DNA of 64,000 nt, taken from Glandiceps talaboti (Eukaryota > Hemichordata > Enteropneusta > Spengelidae). The first letter of the stretch is position 1. Every line of letters begins with the position of its first letter. The translations under genes and the position numbers were made by a program. Positions 33,300 through 46,189 of the stretch are shown here, piece by piece. The notes below the pieces were generated by a model, which saw only the letters and a program-made list of their open reading frames with translations, had not been told where the DNA came from and made no database searches. Location of the stretch: positions 22,617,121-22,681,120 of the forward strand of contig NC_135559.1 in assembly GCF_964340395.1 (NCBI RefSeq), in the 5' to 3' direction.

Positions 33300-34855
33300 G
33301 GCTCCTCATTGCCTACAGAATGAAAATCTTCAAAATAGTGTATTATGCAATGAGAATAAAAAATATCACCAGAGTGTGCATAAATATTTAATATCAACAT
33401 ATTCACATTCATATTCAAAATGACTCCTGTGTGTATGTGATACGATAGTCACCCTAGCACCATAATCAGTTTTGAATCTGAATGTGAATATGTTGATAAT
33501 TCAAACCCATTATGAAATGGAAATGGCTGCCCGTCAAAACTTTCACAGAATACTTAGGATTTGTGCCATTTTCATTGGAATAACATCTTTCTTAGAACTT
33601 AAATCCGAGCGTAAGCGATGCATTGGCTGTCATAGGATATTCTTGATTCCAGAGGGGTATATGATATTTCCCGTCGCTAAATTTTGAGTCGAGTGATGGG
33701 CTGTCGCGATCGCGCGACATAAAAACACAATGATCAACGATTGAAAAAAAAAATCAAGAGATTTTCATTCACTTGCATCGAATTTTACTTGATGAAATCA
33801 TGATTGAAAATTGGCAAATGATTTTCAAGATGTAGATCGACCACGAAATACACAACAAAGGATAAAGCCATTTCAGGTACCATACTATACTATAATATTA
33901 CTACTAGCCTCATCTCATCTGTAGAGACTTCAAGAACTATCGCTACTTACAGCTAGCTATCCTACCCTTTCTCCTAAATTAGTACAAGTGCCCGTGCCTG
34001 TGTGAGTGATCATGGTACTGAAGAGGTTCATTGTATCATAACCATGTTGTCAACGATCAGTAATTTGTGGAACAGCTGTTAGCCAAGGCTTCACCATCGT
34101 AAAGGTTTCGTAGGTTTTGACAGATGATTGCGAGAGTTAACTTTCACGTACTGGTAGCCAGTTTACTGTCGTATGAAAATGGCGGGCTTCGATATCGTCC
34201 AATGAGAGAATAGAAATCATTTCACTACATTGTAGATACCATGTTTTGTAAGGAATATTTTGATTCGCTCATTTTGCGTAATAATATATTATATCAAAAA
34301 CATCAAATTAGTGACCTTGTTATAAAATATTCTTATTTCGTCATATTTCCGTCGAAATGTCAAAGGTCGATGTTGTTAGTCTTTAAATATATTCAAGGCC
34401 ATCATGGTATGCAGCATCAGTCAGAGTTAACAGTGACCTGTCGCTAAGTTCTAGCTTCGATTTTGATAGTTAATCCTCTGATTTCGAGTGTGAAAATGAT
34501 CAAAGTACATCAGCACCATAGTAGTTTTTTTGTTTTTTTAAATAAACAATTTTCACTGTGCCGTATTACAGTATTTCCGGTTCCCAACAATAACAAATTT
34601 CAATGTAACCACGTTTATAGGTACATATTTATATATGTATTGGTATTCACTCACAAGTTACTACTATGACATTATACTTTTTTATAACATAGGAAATAAC
34701 AAGATCTGCGTTTCCCCCTAAAGTTCATGCCGCTTTCTGGACCATTTTAACCTTTCTTGCCAGGATCTCACAGGAAATATAATGCTGTTGAAATAGCTAG
34801 AAGAATAATCTATTAGAATTGTTCTGTCACTTTAGTCTGAATGCAGGGGTGTGAC
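33300..34855. other. No gene seen
   Basis: Single-copy-looking sequence between two related repeat blocks. ATGGCGGGC at 34178 and CCAATGAG shortly after look promoter-like but nothing downstream supports a gene. Confidence 0.45.
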
Positions 34856-34859
34856 AAGT

Positions 34860-35135
34860 ATCCAATCGATTCTTGCAAGATTCTCATTAGAAATCCATAA
34901 TTTGATGATTCTAATAGAATCTTGTGAGATTCTAGTGAGAAAAATGTGGTATGGAGTAAGAAAGTGTTAAAATCTATTAGAATTTTGCTCATCGACTGTC
35001 AGGAAGATCTTCTGATAGATTCTTGTAAGAATCTACTAGATTATATTGAATTCTGATCAGATTCTCATTAGAAATCTTTATTTTCATGATTCTAACCGAA
35101 TCTAGTGAGATTCTAGCAAGAATCTAGTGAGACAA
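34860..35135 (-). repeat. GATTCTAGTGAGATTCT-type repeat block
   Basis: Many short words (GATTCTCATTAGAAATC, GATTCTAGTGAGA, AATCTAGTGAGA) occur in both orientations and mirror the block at 32930-33295. Confidence 0.6.
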
Positions 35136-35149
35136 AATCGTACAGGTTA

Positions 35150-35560
35150 AAACTTTGTAAATATACCCAGATTGTGACTGGCAATAGTAATACATTACAA
35201 ACAAGTACATGTATTTTGAGCCCTCGAAGTGACCATGGTTGCATTTCTGCAAGTGGACACTTAAGACATCAAGGCCGGCAACATGACCACAGGGTGACCA
35301 TGGTTGCATTTCTGCAAGTGGACACCGAGACAGCAAGGCCAGCAACATGACCAGATGGCCAATTGGCATAACAAGGTTGCATATACAGCACATATGTGTG
35401 TGACCCTTGATACTGTTTGTGCAAGACTCTCATCAACCAAGACATTTTTTGGAGTTAGGCGCCAAGCTCACATGCTTAATGAAGACTCAGAAATACATCA
35501 CATTTATACCATTTTTTAGGAGAGAAAGGTGGGTTGGGGGGTTATTGGTGGGTGTGATGG
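35150..35560 (+). repeat. Dispersed repeat family with 64-bp units, copy 2
   Basis: Near-identical to 29390-29930 but with two instead of four 64-bp units, ending in the same GGAGAGAAAGGTGGGTTGGG junction to GT-rich sequence. Confidence 0.85.
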
Positions 35561-35749
35561 GGTGGGGGTTGGAGGTTGTGTGACAGTGTTTGTGTTTGTG
35601 TTTGTGTGTGTGTGTGTGTGCAGATGTTTTTTTAGAATATGGTATGCTGATGGGTGTGTTTGTGTGGGTGTGCCAAGGTGTAGATGGGGGTGAATGGATT
35701 AGGTGTAGGGAGGTATATGTAGATGTGTGTGTCTAGATGTGTGTGGGTG

Positions 35750-35846
<97 letters not shown>

Positions 35847-35915
35847 TGACTGACTGACTGACTGACTGACTGACTGACTGACTGGGTGGGTGGGTGGGTG
35901 GGTGGGTGGGGGTTA
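35750..35915 (+). repeat. GA, CTGA and GGGT tracts in series
   Basis: About 90 bases of (GA)n are followed by about ten CTGA units and then six GGGT units. The long pure purine strand is of the kind able to form triplex DNA. Confidence 0.95.
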
Positions 35916-35919
35916 TTTT

Positions 35920-37925
35920 ATATCTATATTTCACCCAGAACTTTACCTTGTGAACTGACATAACTAAAGAAAATAAATTTCAAATCTATAATCACATGGA
36001 AGTAAAATATTTGAGTTTGTTCTATATCTTCTAGGAAGACTTATTTACCAATTACTTAGCTAGTTAGAGTGAGTTTGTTAGTTTGATCATTGATTAGTAT
36101 ATTTACATTGCAGAATCTAGTATCTAAGGAAGTGAGGTTTCTTATCTTTCTTATCACTGAATAATGTGTGTTGGCAATATTTACAAATGTGGTAAAGCAC
36201 TATTACATAACACATCAGGCAAAGCTATAACACCACAGGCAAAGCTAAGCTCAATGTCATATCAGTTATCAGTTTTACTGACCCATTATCAGTGACTTTG
36301 CAAATAGCTTTAGGGATACAAACAAATTTTATGACACCCGCCTTGCTGGCTCACCAAGTGGGGAAAGTCACACATGAACCGCTAATGCAAAAATCTGTCA
36401 TGGTTCGCTAGTTAGAGAGAATGAATTAGTGAATGAATTAGGTACAAGGTATTGTATAACTCCAAAAAAGTCAGGCATATATAGAGACTCCATTCAAGTG
36501 TCTACCCCATGTTATCAGGATGGAAGCTTTTTTAGAGTGTTTTGCTAGCTAATGCTGGAAGCTTAATAAATAGAGGTCTCATTTGAATGTCTACATCCAC
36601 ATTATCAATGATGAATTTTTTGCATGGGATATTGTCATTTGGCCTTTACTCGGCTGTATGCTACCCAAATTGATCGAGTGTATGTCTGAATACATGTAGT
36701 TTATCCAAATAATGACATATTTTCCAAACAATTCAGAGCAGGAATAAGGAGAATTATTTGGAGTTTGTTGGGATGAAGGCTTGTTATTTACCTAAATAAC
36801 TAACTAACCAACAAGCTAACTTGCTAATGAACTAACAAACTAATTAACTAACTAACTTCACAAGTTTTCATCTCACAGACACATTTCCAACATATAGCTT
36901 TATTGCTATTCTGAATTTTTAAGACAAATAATGTTACTGCCATTAGGTCCTTATTGTGTACATACCTAGACTACAGTATCTGACAGTTAATTATGCCTGG
37001 TTTGATTGAAACTGGTCCATTTATTCATTCCTTTATTCAGAGATATACGTGAAGACTGGATAATTTGAATCTATCATACATTTCAAGTTTAATGTTTCAT
37101 TTGAAAAGTTCATCATAGATAACATGGTTGTAGACATTCAAATGATGTCACTATCTAATAAGCTTAGTCAGTAGGGAAACATGCATTTTAATGACAAATA
37201 TATCCATCATTCGAACATTTTTGGTTACAAAACAAAGAAATGTGCATATTTGGACATGAAGTTTGGTTGGAATAAGCTATCCAGGTCAGACATGTATTGT
37301 GCACTTTTTTGTAGACTTACTACATAGTCAGTCAGTCACCTTGACTGTTAGTCAAGTACATGTGCTTGCTTTTCATTCACTTATCACTTGTGTTTGTTGC
37401 CAATATTAGGAGTCGGGACTAAATGCATTTTTATATATAAGATTGGGTAAACAGTTGTTGCTATCTTAGCTTAATTGCACTACTTTTTGTCATTTGTGAG
37501 CAGTTTGAAAACAAAACAGTTTGAGTTTAATTTCACTTTAGCTCAGAAAGTATAATTAACTTAATTGTAATTAAGAACAGCTATTTCATACTGTTATACT
37601 TTAAAATAATTGATATACCCTTGATACTTTTGATGTAATCCAAAGTATATTAGGATGTAGGTTAAGGAATAGTTAAATAGTAGTTTGTTTATTTGCATTT
37701 CACGGTCTACATCCCATTTGCAAAGAAGTTACACTTCAATATTTTAAGTCAAGACTATCAATATTACACAATATACTAAGGGTGAAAGTACAACATAAAC
37801 ATATAAAACTAGATAATTTCATATAAAGTGTTTGTGTATAAATATTATACAAACTTAGCAGCTGACAATCTCTTTAGGCAGTTATGTAGATACATACGAT
37901 ATGTTAGTGGGTTGATAGCTGTAGA
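35920..37925. other. No gene seen
   Basis: AT-rich sequence. About 36170-36400 is copy 2 of the diverged dispersed repeat described at 25470. I found no convincing exon. Confidence 0.5.
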
Positions 37926-37929
37926 TAGA

Positions 37930-38014
37930 TGTAGTTTTATGTATTTATGTATGTATGTATGTATGTATGTATGTATGCATGTATGTATGCATGTATGTAT
38001 GTATGTATGTATGT

Positions 38015-38054
<40 letters not shown>

Positions 38055-38300
38055 ATGTACGGTATGTGTATGTATGTATGTGTATGTGTGTATGTATGTA
38101 TGTATGTATGTATGTATGTATGTACGGTATGTATGTATGTATGTATGTATGTGTGTATGTATGTATGTATGGATGTATGGATGTATGGATGTATAGATGT
38201 ATAGATGTATGTATAAATGTATATATATGTAACTATATTGTGTGTGTATGTATGTATGTATAAATGTATGTATAAATGTATGATTGTGTATATGTATGTG
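37930..38300 (+). repeat. ATGT microsatellite
   Basis: (ATGT)n with GT runs and ATGGATGT variants. Open frames in it are artefacts. Confidence 0.95.
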
Positions 38301-38399
38301 TGTGTATAGAATATAGGTAGAATGCTTAGTTGGTGGGTGTGTGGGTGGGGGAATAGTTATAGGTTTTTAGGTCTATAGGATGGTACATATGGTAGAATT

Positions 38400-38449
38400 G
38401 TATGCTGATGGTCAATGGTGGCTGGGTTGATACTATGATAGGTGTAGGT

Positions 38450-38484
<35 letters not shown>

Positions 38485-38643
38485 TAGGTAGGTTAATTGA
38501 GGTACTAATCAGGCTTTTAGATATTGTGTTAGGTTGAATGGTGGGGAAGGGTCAGGTGGATTGATACTATGATAGTTGTAGGTAGATATATATAGATAGG
38601 TAGGTTAATTGAGGTATTAATAATTAGGCTTTTAGATATCATG
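38400..38643 (+). repeat. Fragment of the ~229-bp repeat, broken by the gap
   Basis: Matches 30740-31070, with an expanded (AT)n at 38453-38481, and stops at TTTTAGATATCATG where the Ns begin. Confidence 0.85.
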
Positions 38644-38843
38644 NNNNNNNNNNNNNNNNNNNNNNNNNNNNNNNNNNNNNNNNNNNNNNNNNNNNNNNNN
38701 NNNNNNNNNNNNNNNNNNNNNNNNNNNNNNNNNNNNNNNNNNNNNNNNNNNNNNNNNNNNNNNNNNNNNNNNNNNNNNNNNNNNNNNNNNNNNNNNNNNN
38801 NNNNNNNNNNNNNNNNNNNNNNNNNNNNNNNNNNNNNNNNNNN
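38644..38843. other. Assembly gap, 200 N
   Basis: Exactly 200 unknown bases, a typical placeholder length. It lies between two tandem arrays, so the true distance is unknown. Confidence 1.
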
Positions 38844-41800
38844 ACAAAATATAATACTATACTGGCCAATAGCTGGATGGTTAACAAAATATAATACTAT
38901 ACTGGTCAATAGCTGGATGGTTAAAAAAATATAATACTATACTGACCTATAGCTGGACGGTTAACAAAATATAATACTCTACTGGTCAATAGCTGGACGG
39001 TTAATAAAATATAATACTTTACTGGCCAATAGCTGGATGGTTAACAAAATATAATACTATACTGGCCAATAGCTGGATGGTTAACAACATATAATACTTT
39101 ACTGGCCAATAGCTGGATGGTTAACAAAATATAATACTATACTGGTCAATAGCTGGATGGTTAACAAAATATAATACTATACTGACCTATAGCTGGACGG
39201 TTAACACAATATAATACTATACTGGCCAATAGCTGGATGGTTAACAAAATATAATACTATACTGGCCAATAGCTGGACGGTTAACACAATATAATACTAT
39301 ACTGGTCAATAGCTGGATGGTTAACAAAATATAATACTATACTGGCCAATAGCTGGATGGTTAACACAATATAATACTTTACTGGTCAATAGCTGGATGG
39401 TTAACAAAATATAATACTATACTGGTCAATAGCTGGATGGTTAACAAAATATAATACTATACTGGTCAATAGCTGGATGGTTAACAAAATATAATACTAT
39501 ACTGGTCAATAGCTGGATGGTTAACAAAATATAATACTATACTGGCCAATAGCTGGACGGTTAACAAAATATAATACTATACTGGTCAATAGCTGGATGG
39601 TTAACAAAATATAATACTATACTGGCCAATAGCTGGATGGTTAACAAAATATAATACTCTACTGGTCAATAGCTGGATGGTTAACAAAATATAATACTAT
39701 ACTGGTCAATAGCTGGATGGTTAACAAAATATAATACTCTACTGGTCAATAGCTGGATGGTTAACAAAATATAATACTATACTGGTCAATAGCTGGATGG
39801 TTAACAAAATATAATACTATACTGACCTATAGCTGGATGGTTAACAAAATATAATACTTTACTGGTCATTAGCTGGATGGTTAACAAAATATAATACTCT
39901 ACTGGCCAATAGCTGGATAGTTAACAAAATAAAATACTATACTGGCCAATAGCTGGACGGTTAACAAAATATAATACTCTACTGGTCAATAGCTGGATGG
40001 TTAACAAAATATAATACTATACTGGTCAATAGCTGGACGGTTAACAAAATATAATACTATACTGGTCAATAGCTGGATGGTTAACAAAATATAATACTAT
40101 ACTGGTCAATAGCTGGATGGTTAACAAAATATAATACTCTACTGGTCAATAGCTTGATGGTTAACAAAATAAAATACTATACTGGTCAATAGCTGGATGG
40201 TTAACAAAATATAATACTATACTGGTCAATAGCTGGATGGTTAACAAAATATAATACTCTACTGGTCAATAGCTTGATGGTTAACAAAATATAATACTAT
40301 ACTGGCCAATAGCTGGATAGTTAACAAAATATAATACTCTACTGGCCAATAGCTGGATGGTTAACAAAATATAATACTATACTGGCCAATAGCTGGATGG
40401 TTAACAAAATATAATACTATACTGGCCAATAGCTGGATGGTTAACAAAATATAATACTCTACTGGTCAATAGCTGGATGGTTAACAAAATATAATACTAT
40501 ACTGACCTATAGCTGGACAGTTAACAAAATATAATACTTTACTGGTCAATAGCTGGATGGTTAACAAAATATAATACTATACTGGCCAATAGCTGGATGG
40601 TTAACAAAATATAATACTTTACTGGTCAATAGCTGGATGGTTAACAAAATATAATACTATACTGGCCAATAGCTGGACAGTTAACAAAATATAATACTTT
40701 ACTGGTCAATAGCTGGATGGTTAACAAAATATAATACTATACTGGCCAATAGCTGGATGGTTAACAAAATATAATACTTTACTGGTCAATAGCTGGATGG
40801 TTAACAAAATATAATACTATACTGGCCAATAGCTGGATGGTTAACAAAATATAATACTATGCTGGTCAATAGCTGGATGGTTAAAAAAATATAATACTAT
40901 ACTGACCTATAGCTGGACGGTTAACAAAATATAATACTCTACTGGTCAATAGCTGGACGGTTAATAAAATATAATACTTTACTGGCCAATAGCTGGATGG
41001 TTAACAAAATATAATACTATACTGGCCAATAGCTGGATGGTTAACAACATATAATACTTTACTGGCCAATAGCTGGATGGTTAACAAAATATAATACTAT
41101 ACTGGTCAATAGCTGGATGGTTAACAAAATATAATACTATACTGACCTATAGCTGGACGGTTAACACAATATAATACTATACTGGCCAATAGCTGGATGG
41201 TTAACAAAATATAATACTATACTGGCCAATAGCTGGACGGTTAACACAATATAATACTATACTGGTCAATAGCTGGATGGTTAACAAAATATAATACTAT
41301 ACTGGCCAATAGCTGGATGGTTAACAAAATATAATACTATACTGGCCAATAGCTGGATGGTTAACAAAATATAATACTATACTGACCTATAGCTGGACGG
41401 TTAACAAAATATAATACTATACTGGCCAATAGCTGGATGGTTAACACAATATAATACTATACTGGTCAATAGCTGGATGGTTAACAAAATAAAATACTAT
41501 ACTGACCTATAGCTGGATGGTTAACAAAATATAATACTATACTGGTCAATAGCTGGATGGTTAACAAAATATAATACTCTACTGGTCAATAGCTGGATGG
41601 TTAACAACATATAATACTATACTGGCCAATAGCTGGATGGTTAACAAAATATAATACTATACTGACCTATAGCTGGACGGTTAACAAAATATAATACTCT
41701 ACTGGTCAATAGCTGGATGGTTAACAACATATAATACTATACTGGCCAATAGCTGGATGGTTAACAAAATATAATACTATACTGGTCAATAGCTGGATGG

Positions 41801-44800
41801 CTAACAAAATATAATACTATACTGGTCAATAGCTGGATGGTTAACAAAATATAATACTATACTGGCCAATAGCTGGATGGTTAACAAAATATAATACTAT
41901 ACTGGTCAATAGCTGGATGGTTAACAAAATATAATACTATACTGGCCAATAGCTGGATGGTTAACAAAATATAATACTATACTGGTCAATAGCTGGACGG
42001 TTAACAAAATATAATAGTATACTGACCTATAGCTGGACGGTTAACAAAATATAATACTATACTGACCTATAGCTGGACGGTTAACAAAATATAATACTCT
42101 ACTGGTCAATAGCTGGATGGTTAACAACATATAATACTATACTGGCCAATAGCTGGATGGTTAATAAAATATAATACTATACTGGTCAATAGCTGGATGG
42201 CTATCAAAATATAATACTATACTGGTCAATAGCTGGATGGTTAACAAAATATAATACTATACTGGCCAATAGCTGGATGGTTAACAAAATATAATACTAT
42301 ACTGGTCAATAGCTGGATGGTTAACAAAATATAATACTATACTGGCCAATAGCTGGATGGTTAACAAAATATAATACTATACTGGTCAATAGCTGGATGG
42401 TTAACAGAATATAATACTCTACTGGTCAATAGCTGGATGGTTAACAAAATATAATACTATACTGGTCAATAGCTGGATGGTTAACAAAATATAATACTAT
42501 ACTGGCCAATAGCTGGACGGTTAACAAAATATAATACTCTACTTGGCCAATAGCTGGACGGTTAACAAAATATAATACTATACTGGTCAATAGCTGGATG
42601 GTTAACAAAATATAATACTATACTGGTCAATAGCTGGATGGTTAACAAAATATAATACTTTACTGGCCAATAGCTGGATGGTTAACAAAATATAATACTA
42701 TACTGGTCAATAGCTGGATGGTTAACAAAATATAATACTATACTGGCCAATAGCTGGACGGTTAACAAAATATAATACTCTACTGACCTATAGCTGGATG
42801 GTTAACACAATATAATAATCTACTGGCCAATAGCTGGATGGTTAACAAAATATAATACTATACTGGCCAATAGCTGGACGGTTAACAAAATATGATACTC
42901 TACTGGCCAATAGCTGGATGGTTAACAAAATATAATACTATACTGGCCAATAGCTGGACGGTTAACAAAATATAATACTATACTGGCCAATAGCTGGATG
43001 GTTAACAAAATATAATACTATACTGGTCAATAGCTGGACGGTTAACAAAATAAAATACTCTACTGGCCAATAGCTGGATAGTTAACAAAATATAATACTA
43101 TACTGGCCAATAGCTGGATGGTTAACAAAATATAATACTATACTGGTCAATAGCTGGATGGTTAACAAAATATAATACTATAGCTGGTCAATAGCTGGAC
43201 GGTTAACAAAATATAATAGTATACTGACCTATAGCTGGATGGTTAACAAAATATAATACTATACTGACCTATAGCTGGATGGTTAACAAAATATAATACT
43301 ATACTGACCTATAGCTGGACGGTTAACAAAATATAATACTGTACTGGTCAATAGCTGGATGGTTAACAAAATATAATACTATACTGACCTATAGCTGGAT
43401 GGTTAACAAAATATAATACTATACTGGTCAATAGCTGTACGGTTAACAAAATATAATACTATACTGGCCAATAGCTGGATGGTTAACAAAATATAATACT
43501 CTACTGGTCAATAGCTGGATGGTTAACAACATATAATACTATACTGGCCAATAGCTGGATGGTTAACAAAATATAATACTATACTGACCTATAGCTGGAC
43601 GGTTAACAAAATATAATACTATACTGACCTATAGCTGGACGGTTAACAAAATATAATACTGTACTGGTCAATAGCTGGATGGTTAACAAAATATAATACT
43701 ATACTGACCTATAGCTGGATGGTTAACAAAATATAATACTATACTGGCCAATAGCTGGATGGTTAACAAAATATAATACTATACTGGTCAATAGCTGGAT
43801 GGTTAACAAAATATAATACTATACTGACCTATAGCTGGATGGTTAACAAAATATAATACTATACTGGCCAATAGCTGGACGGTTAACAAAATATAATACT
43901 ATACTGACCTATAGCTGGACGGTTAACAAAATATAATACTCTACTGGTCAATAGCTGGATGGTTAACAACATATAATACTATACTGGCCAATAGCTGGAT
44001 GGTTAACAAAATATAATACTATACTGGTCAATAGCTGGATGGCTAACAAAATATAATACTATACTGGTCAATAGCTGGATGGTTAAGAAAATATAATACT
44101 ATACTGGCCAATAGCTGGATGGTTAACAAAATATAATACTATACTGGTCAATAGCTGGATGGTTAACAAAATATAATACTATACTGGCCAATAGCTGGAT
44201 GGTTAACAAAATATAATACTATACTGGTCAATAGCTGGATGGTTAACAAAATATAATACTCTACTGGCCAATAGCTGGACGGTTAACAAAATATAATACT
44301 TTACTGGCCAATAGCTGGATGGATAACATAATAAAATACTATACTGACCAATAGCTGGATGGTTAACACAATATAATAATCTACTGGCCAATAGCTGGAT
44401 GGTTAACAAAATATAATACTATACTGGCCAATAGCTGGACGGTTAACAAAATATAATACTCTACTGGCCAATAGCTTGATGGTTAACAAAATATAATACT
44501 ATACTGGCCAATAGCTGGACGGTTAACAAAATATAATACTATACTGGCCAATAGCTGGATGGTTAACAAAATATAATACTATACTGGCCAATAGCTGGAC
44601 GGTTAACAAAATATAATACTCTACTGGCCAATAGCTGGATGGTTAACAAAATATAATACTATACTGGCCAATAGCTGGACGGCTAACAAAATATAATACT
44701 CTACTGGCCAATAGCTGGACGGTTAACAAAATATAATACTATACTGGCCAATAGCTGGACGGTTAACAAAATATAATACTCTACTGGCCAATAGCTTGAT

Positions 44801-45833
44801 GGTTAACAAAATATAATACTCTACTGGCCAATAGCTGGACGGTTAACAAAATATAATACTATACTGGCCAATAGCTGGATGGTTAACAAAATATAATACT
44901 CTACTGGCCAATAGCTGGATGGTTAACAAAATATAATACTATACTGGCCAATAGCTGGATGGTTAACAAAATATAATACTATACTGGTCAATAGCTGGAC
45001 GGTTAACAAAATATAATACTCTACTGGTCAATAGCTGGATGGCTAACAAAATATAATACTATACTGGTCAATAGCTGGACGGTTAACAAAATATAATACT
45101 ATACTGGCCAATAGCTGGATGGTTAACAAAATATAATACTCTACTGGCCAATAGCTGGATGGTTAACAAAATATAATACTATACTGGCCAATAGCTTGAC
45201 GGTTAACAAAATATAATATTCTACTGGCCAATAGCTGGATGGTTAACAAAATATAATATTCTACTGGCCAATAGCTGGATGGTTAACAAAATATAATACT
45301 ATACTGGCCAATAGCTGGACGGTTAACAAAATATAATATTCTACTGGCCAATAGCTGGATGGTTAACAAAATATAATACTACACTGGCCAATAGCTGGAT
45401 GGTTAACAAAATATAATACTTTACTGGCCAATAGCTGGATGGTTAACAAAATATAATACTCTACTGACCTATAGCTGGACGGTTAACAAAATATAATACT
45501 ATACTGGCCAATAGCTGGATGGTTAACAAAATATAATACTCTACTGGCCAATAGCTGGATGGTTAACAAAATATAATACTATACTGGCCAATAGCTGGAT
45601 GGTTAACAAAATATAATACTATACTGGCCAATAGCTGAATGGTTAACAAAATATAATACTATACTGGTCAATAGCTGGATGGTTAACAAAATATAATACT
45701 ATACTGGTCAATAGCTGGATGGTTAACAAAATATAATACTATACTGGTCAATAGCTGGATGGTTAACAAAATATAATACTATACTGGCCAATAGCTGGAC
45801 GGTTAACAAAATATAATACTATACTGGCTATTA
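38844..45833 (+). repeat. 40-bp satellite array, about 175 copies
   Basis: The unit is TTAACAAAATATAATACTAT ACTGGCCAATAGCTGGATGG with a few recurring variants (GGTCAAT, GACCTAT, ACGG, CTCT). A run of 11 units at 38921-39360 recurs at 40881-41320, an offset of 49 units. Another variant run near 41721 recurs at 42121 and 43963. Two single-base insertions (near 42543 and 43180) shift the register. The unit is not a multiple of three and no protein is implied. Confidence 0.98.
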
Positions 45834-45923
45834 GTCGTATAAAAATCACCAAAAACAAAGACTGATACAGTTCAGCTGATATGCTAAATACGTTCTCTTC
45901 AGTTAACCAGACCACTAAGGTCA

Positions 45924-46172
45924 CTATAGATTACTTGTATGTTCTTGTCTATTCTCATCTTAACCTTCGATATAGATTATTTGTATATGCTTATCTATTC
46001 TTATCTTAATATTCAATATAGATTATTTGTATATACTTGTCTATTCTCATCTTAACATTCAATATATATTACTTGTATATTCTTTCCTATTCTCGTCTTA
46101 ACCTTCAATATAGATTATTTGTATATGCTTGTCTATTCTCACCTTAACTCTCGATATATATTATTTGTATAT
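45924..46172 (+). repeat. 46-bp minisatellite, about five copies
   Basis: The unit is TTCAATATAGATTATTTGTA TATACTTGTCTATTCTCATC TTAACA, with point differences. Confidence 0.85.
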
Positions 46173-46189
46173 TTCTGTCCACTAGTTTG

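Noticed and set aside
36121-36170. Possible last exon after TTACATTGCAG reading NLVSKEVRFLIFLITE then stop
   Set aside because: Only an acceptor and a short frame; no family and no linking exon.
37828-38263. Open frames of 85-122 codons
   Set aside because: ATGT microsatellite artefacts without any protein-like segment.
38529-38934. Open frames through the N gap
   Set aside because: The codons are unknown bases, so no frame can be claimed.
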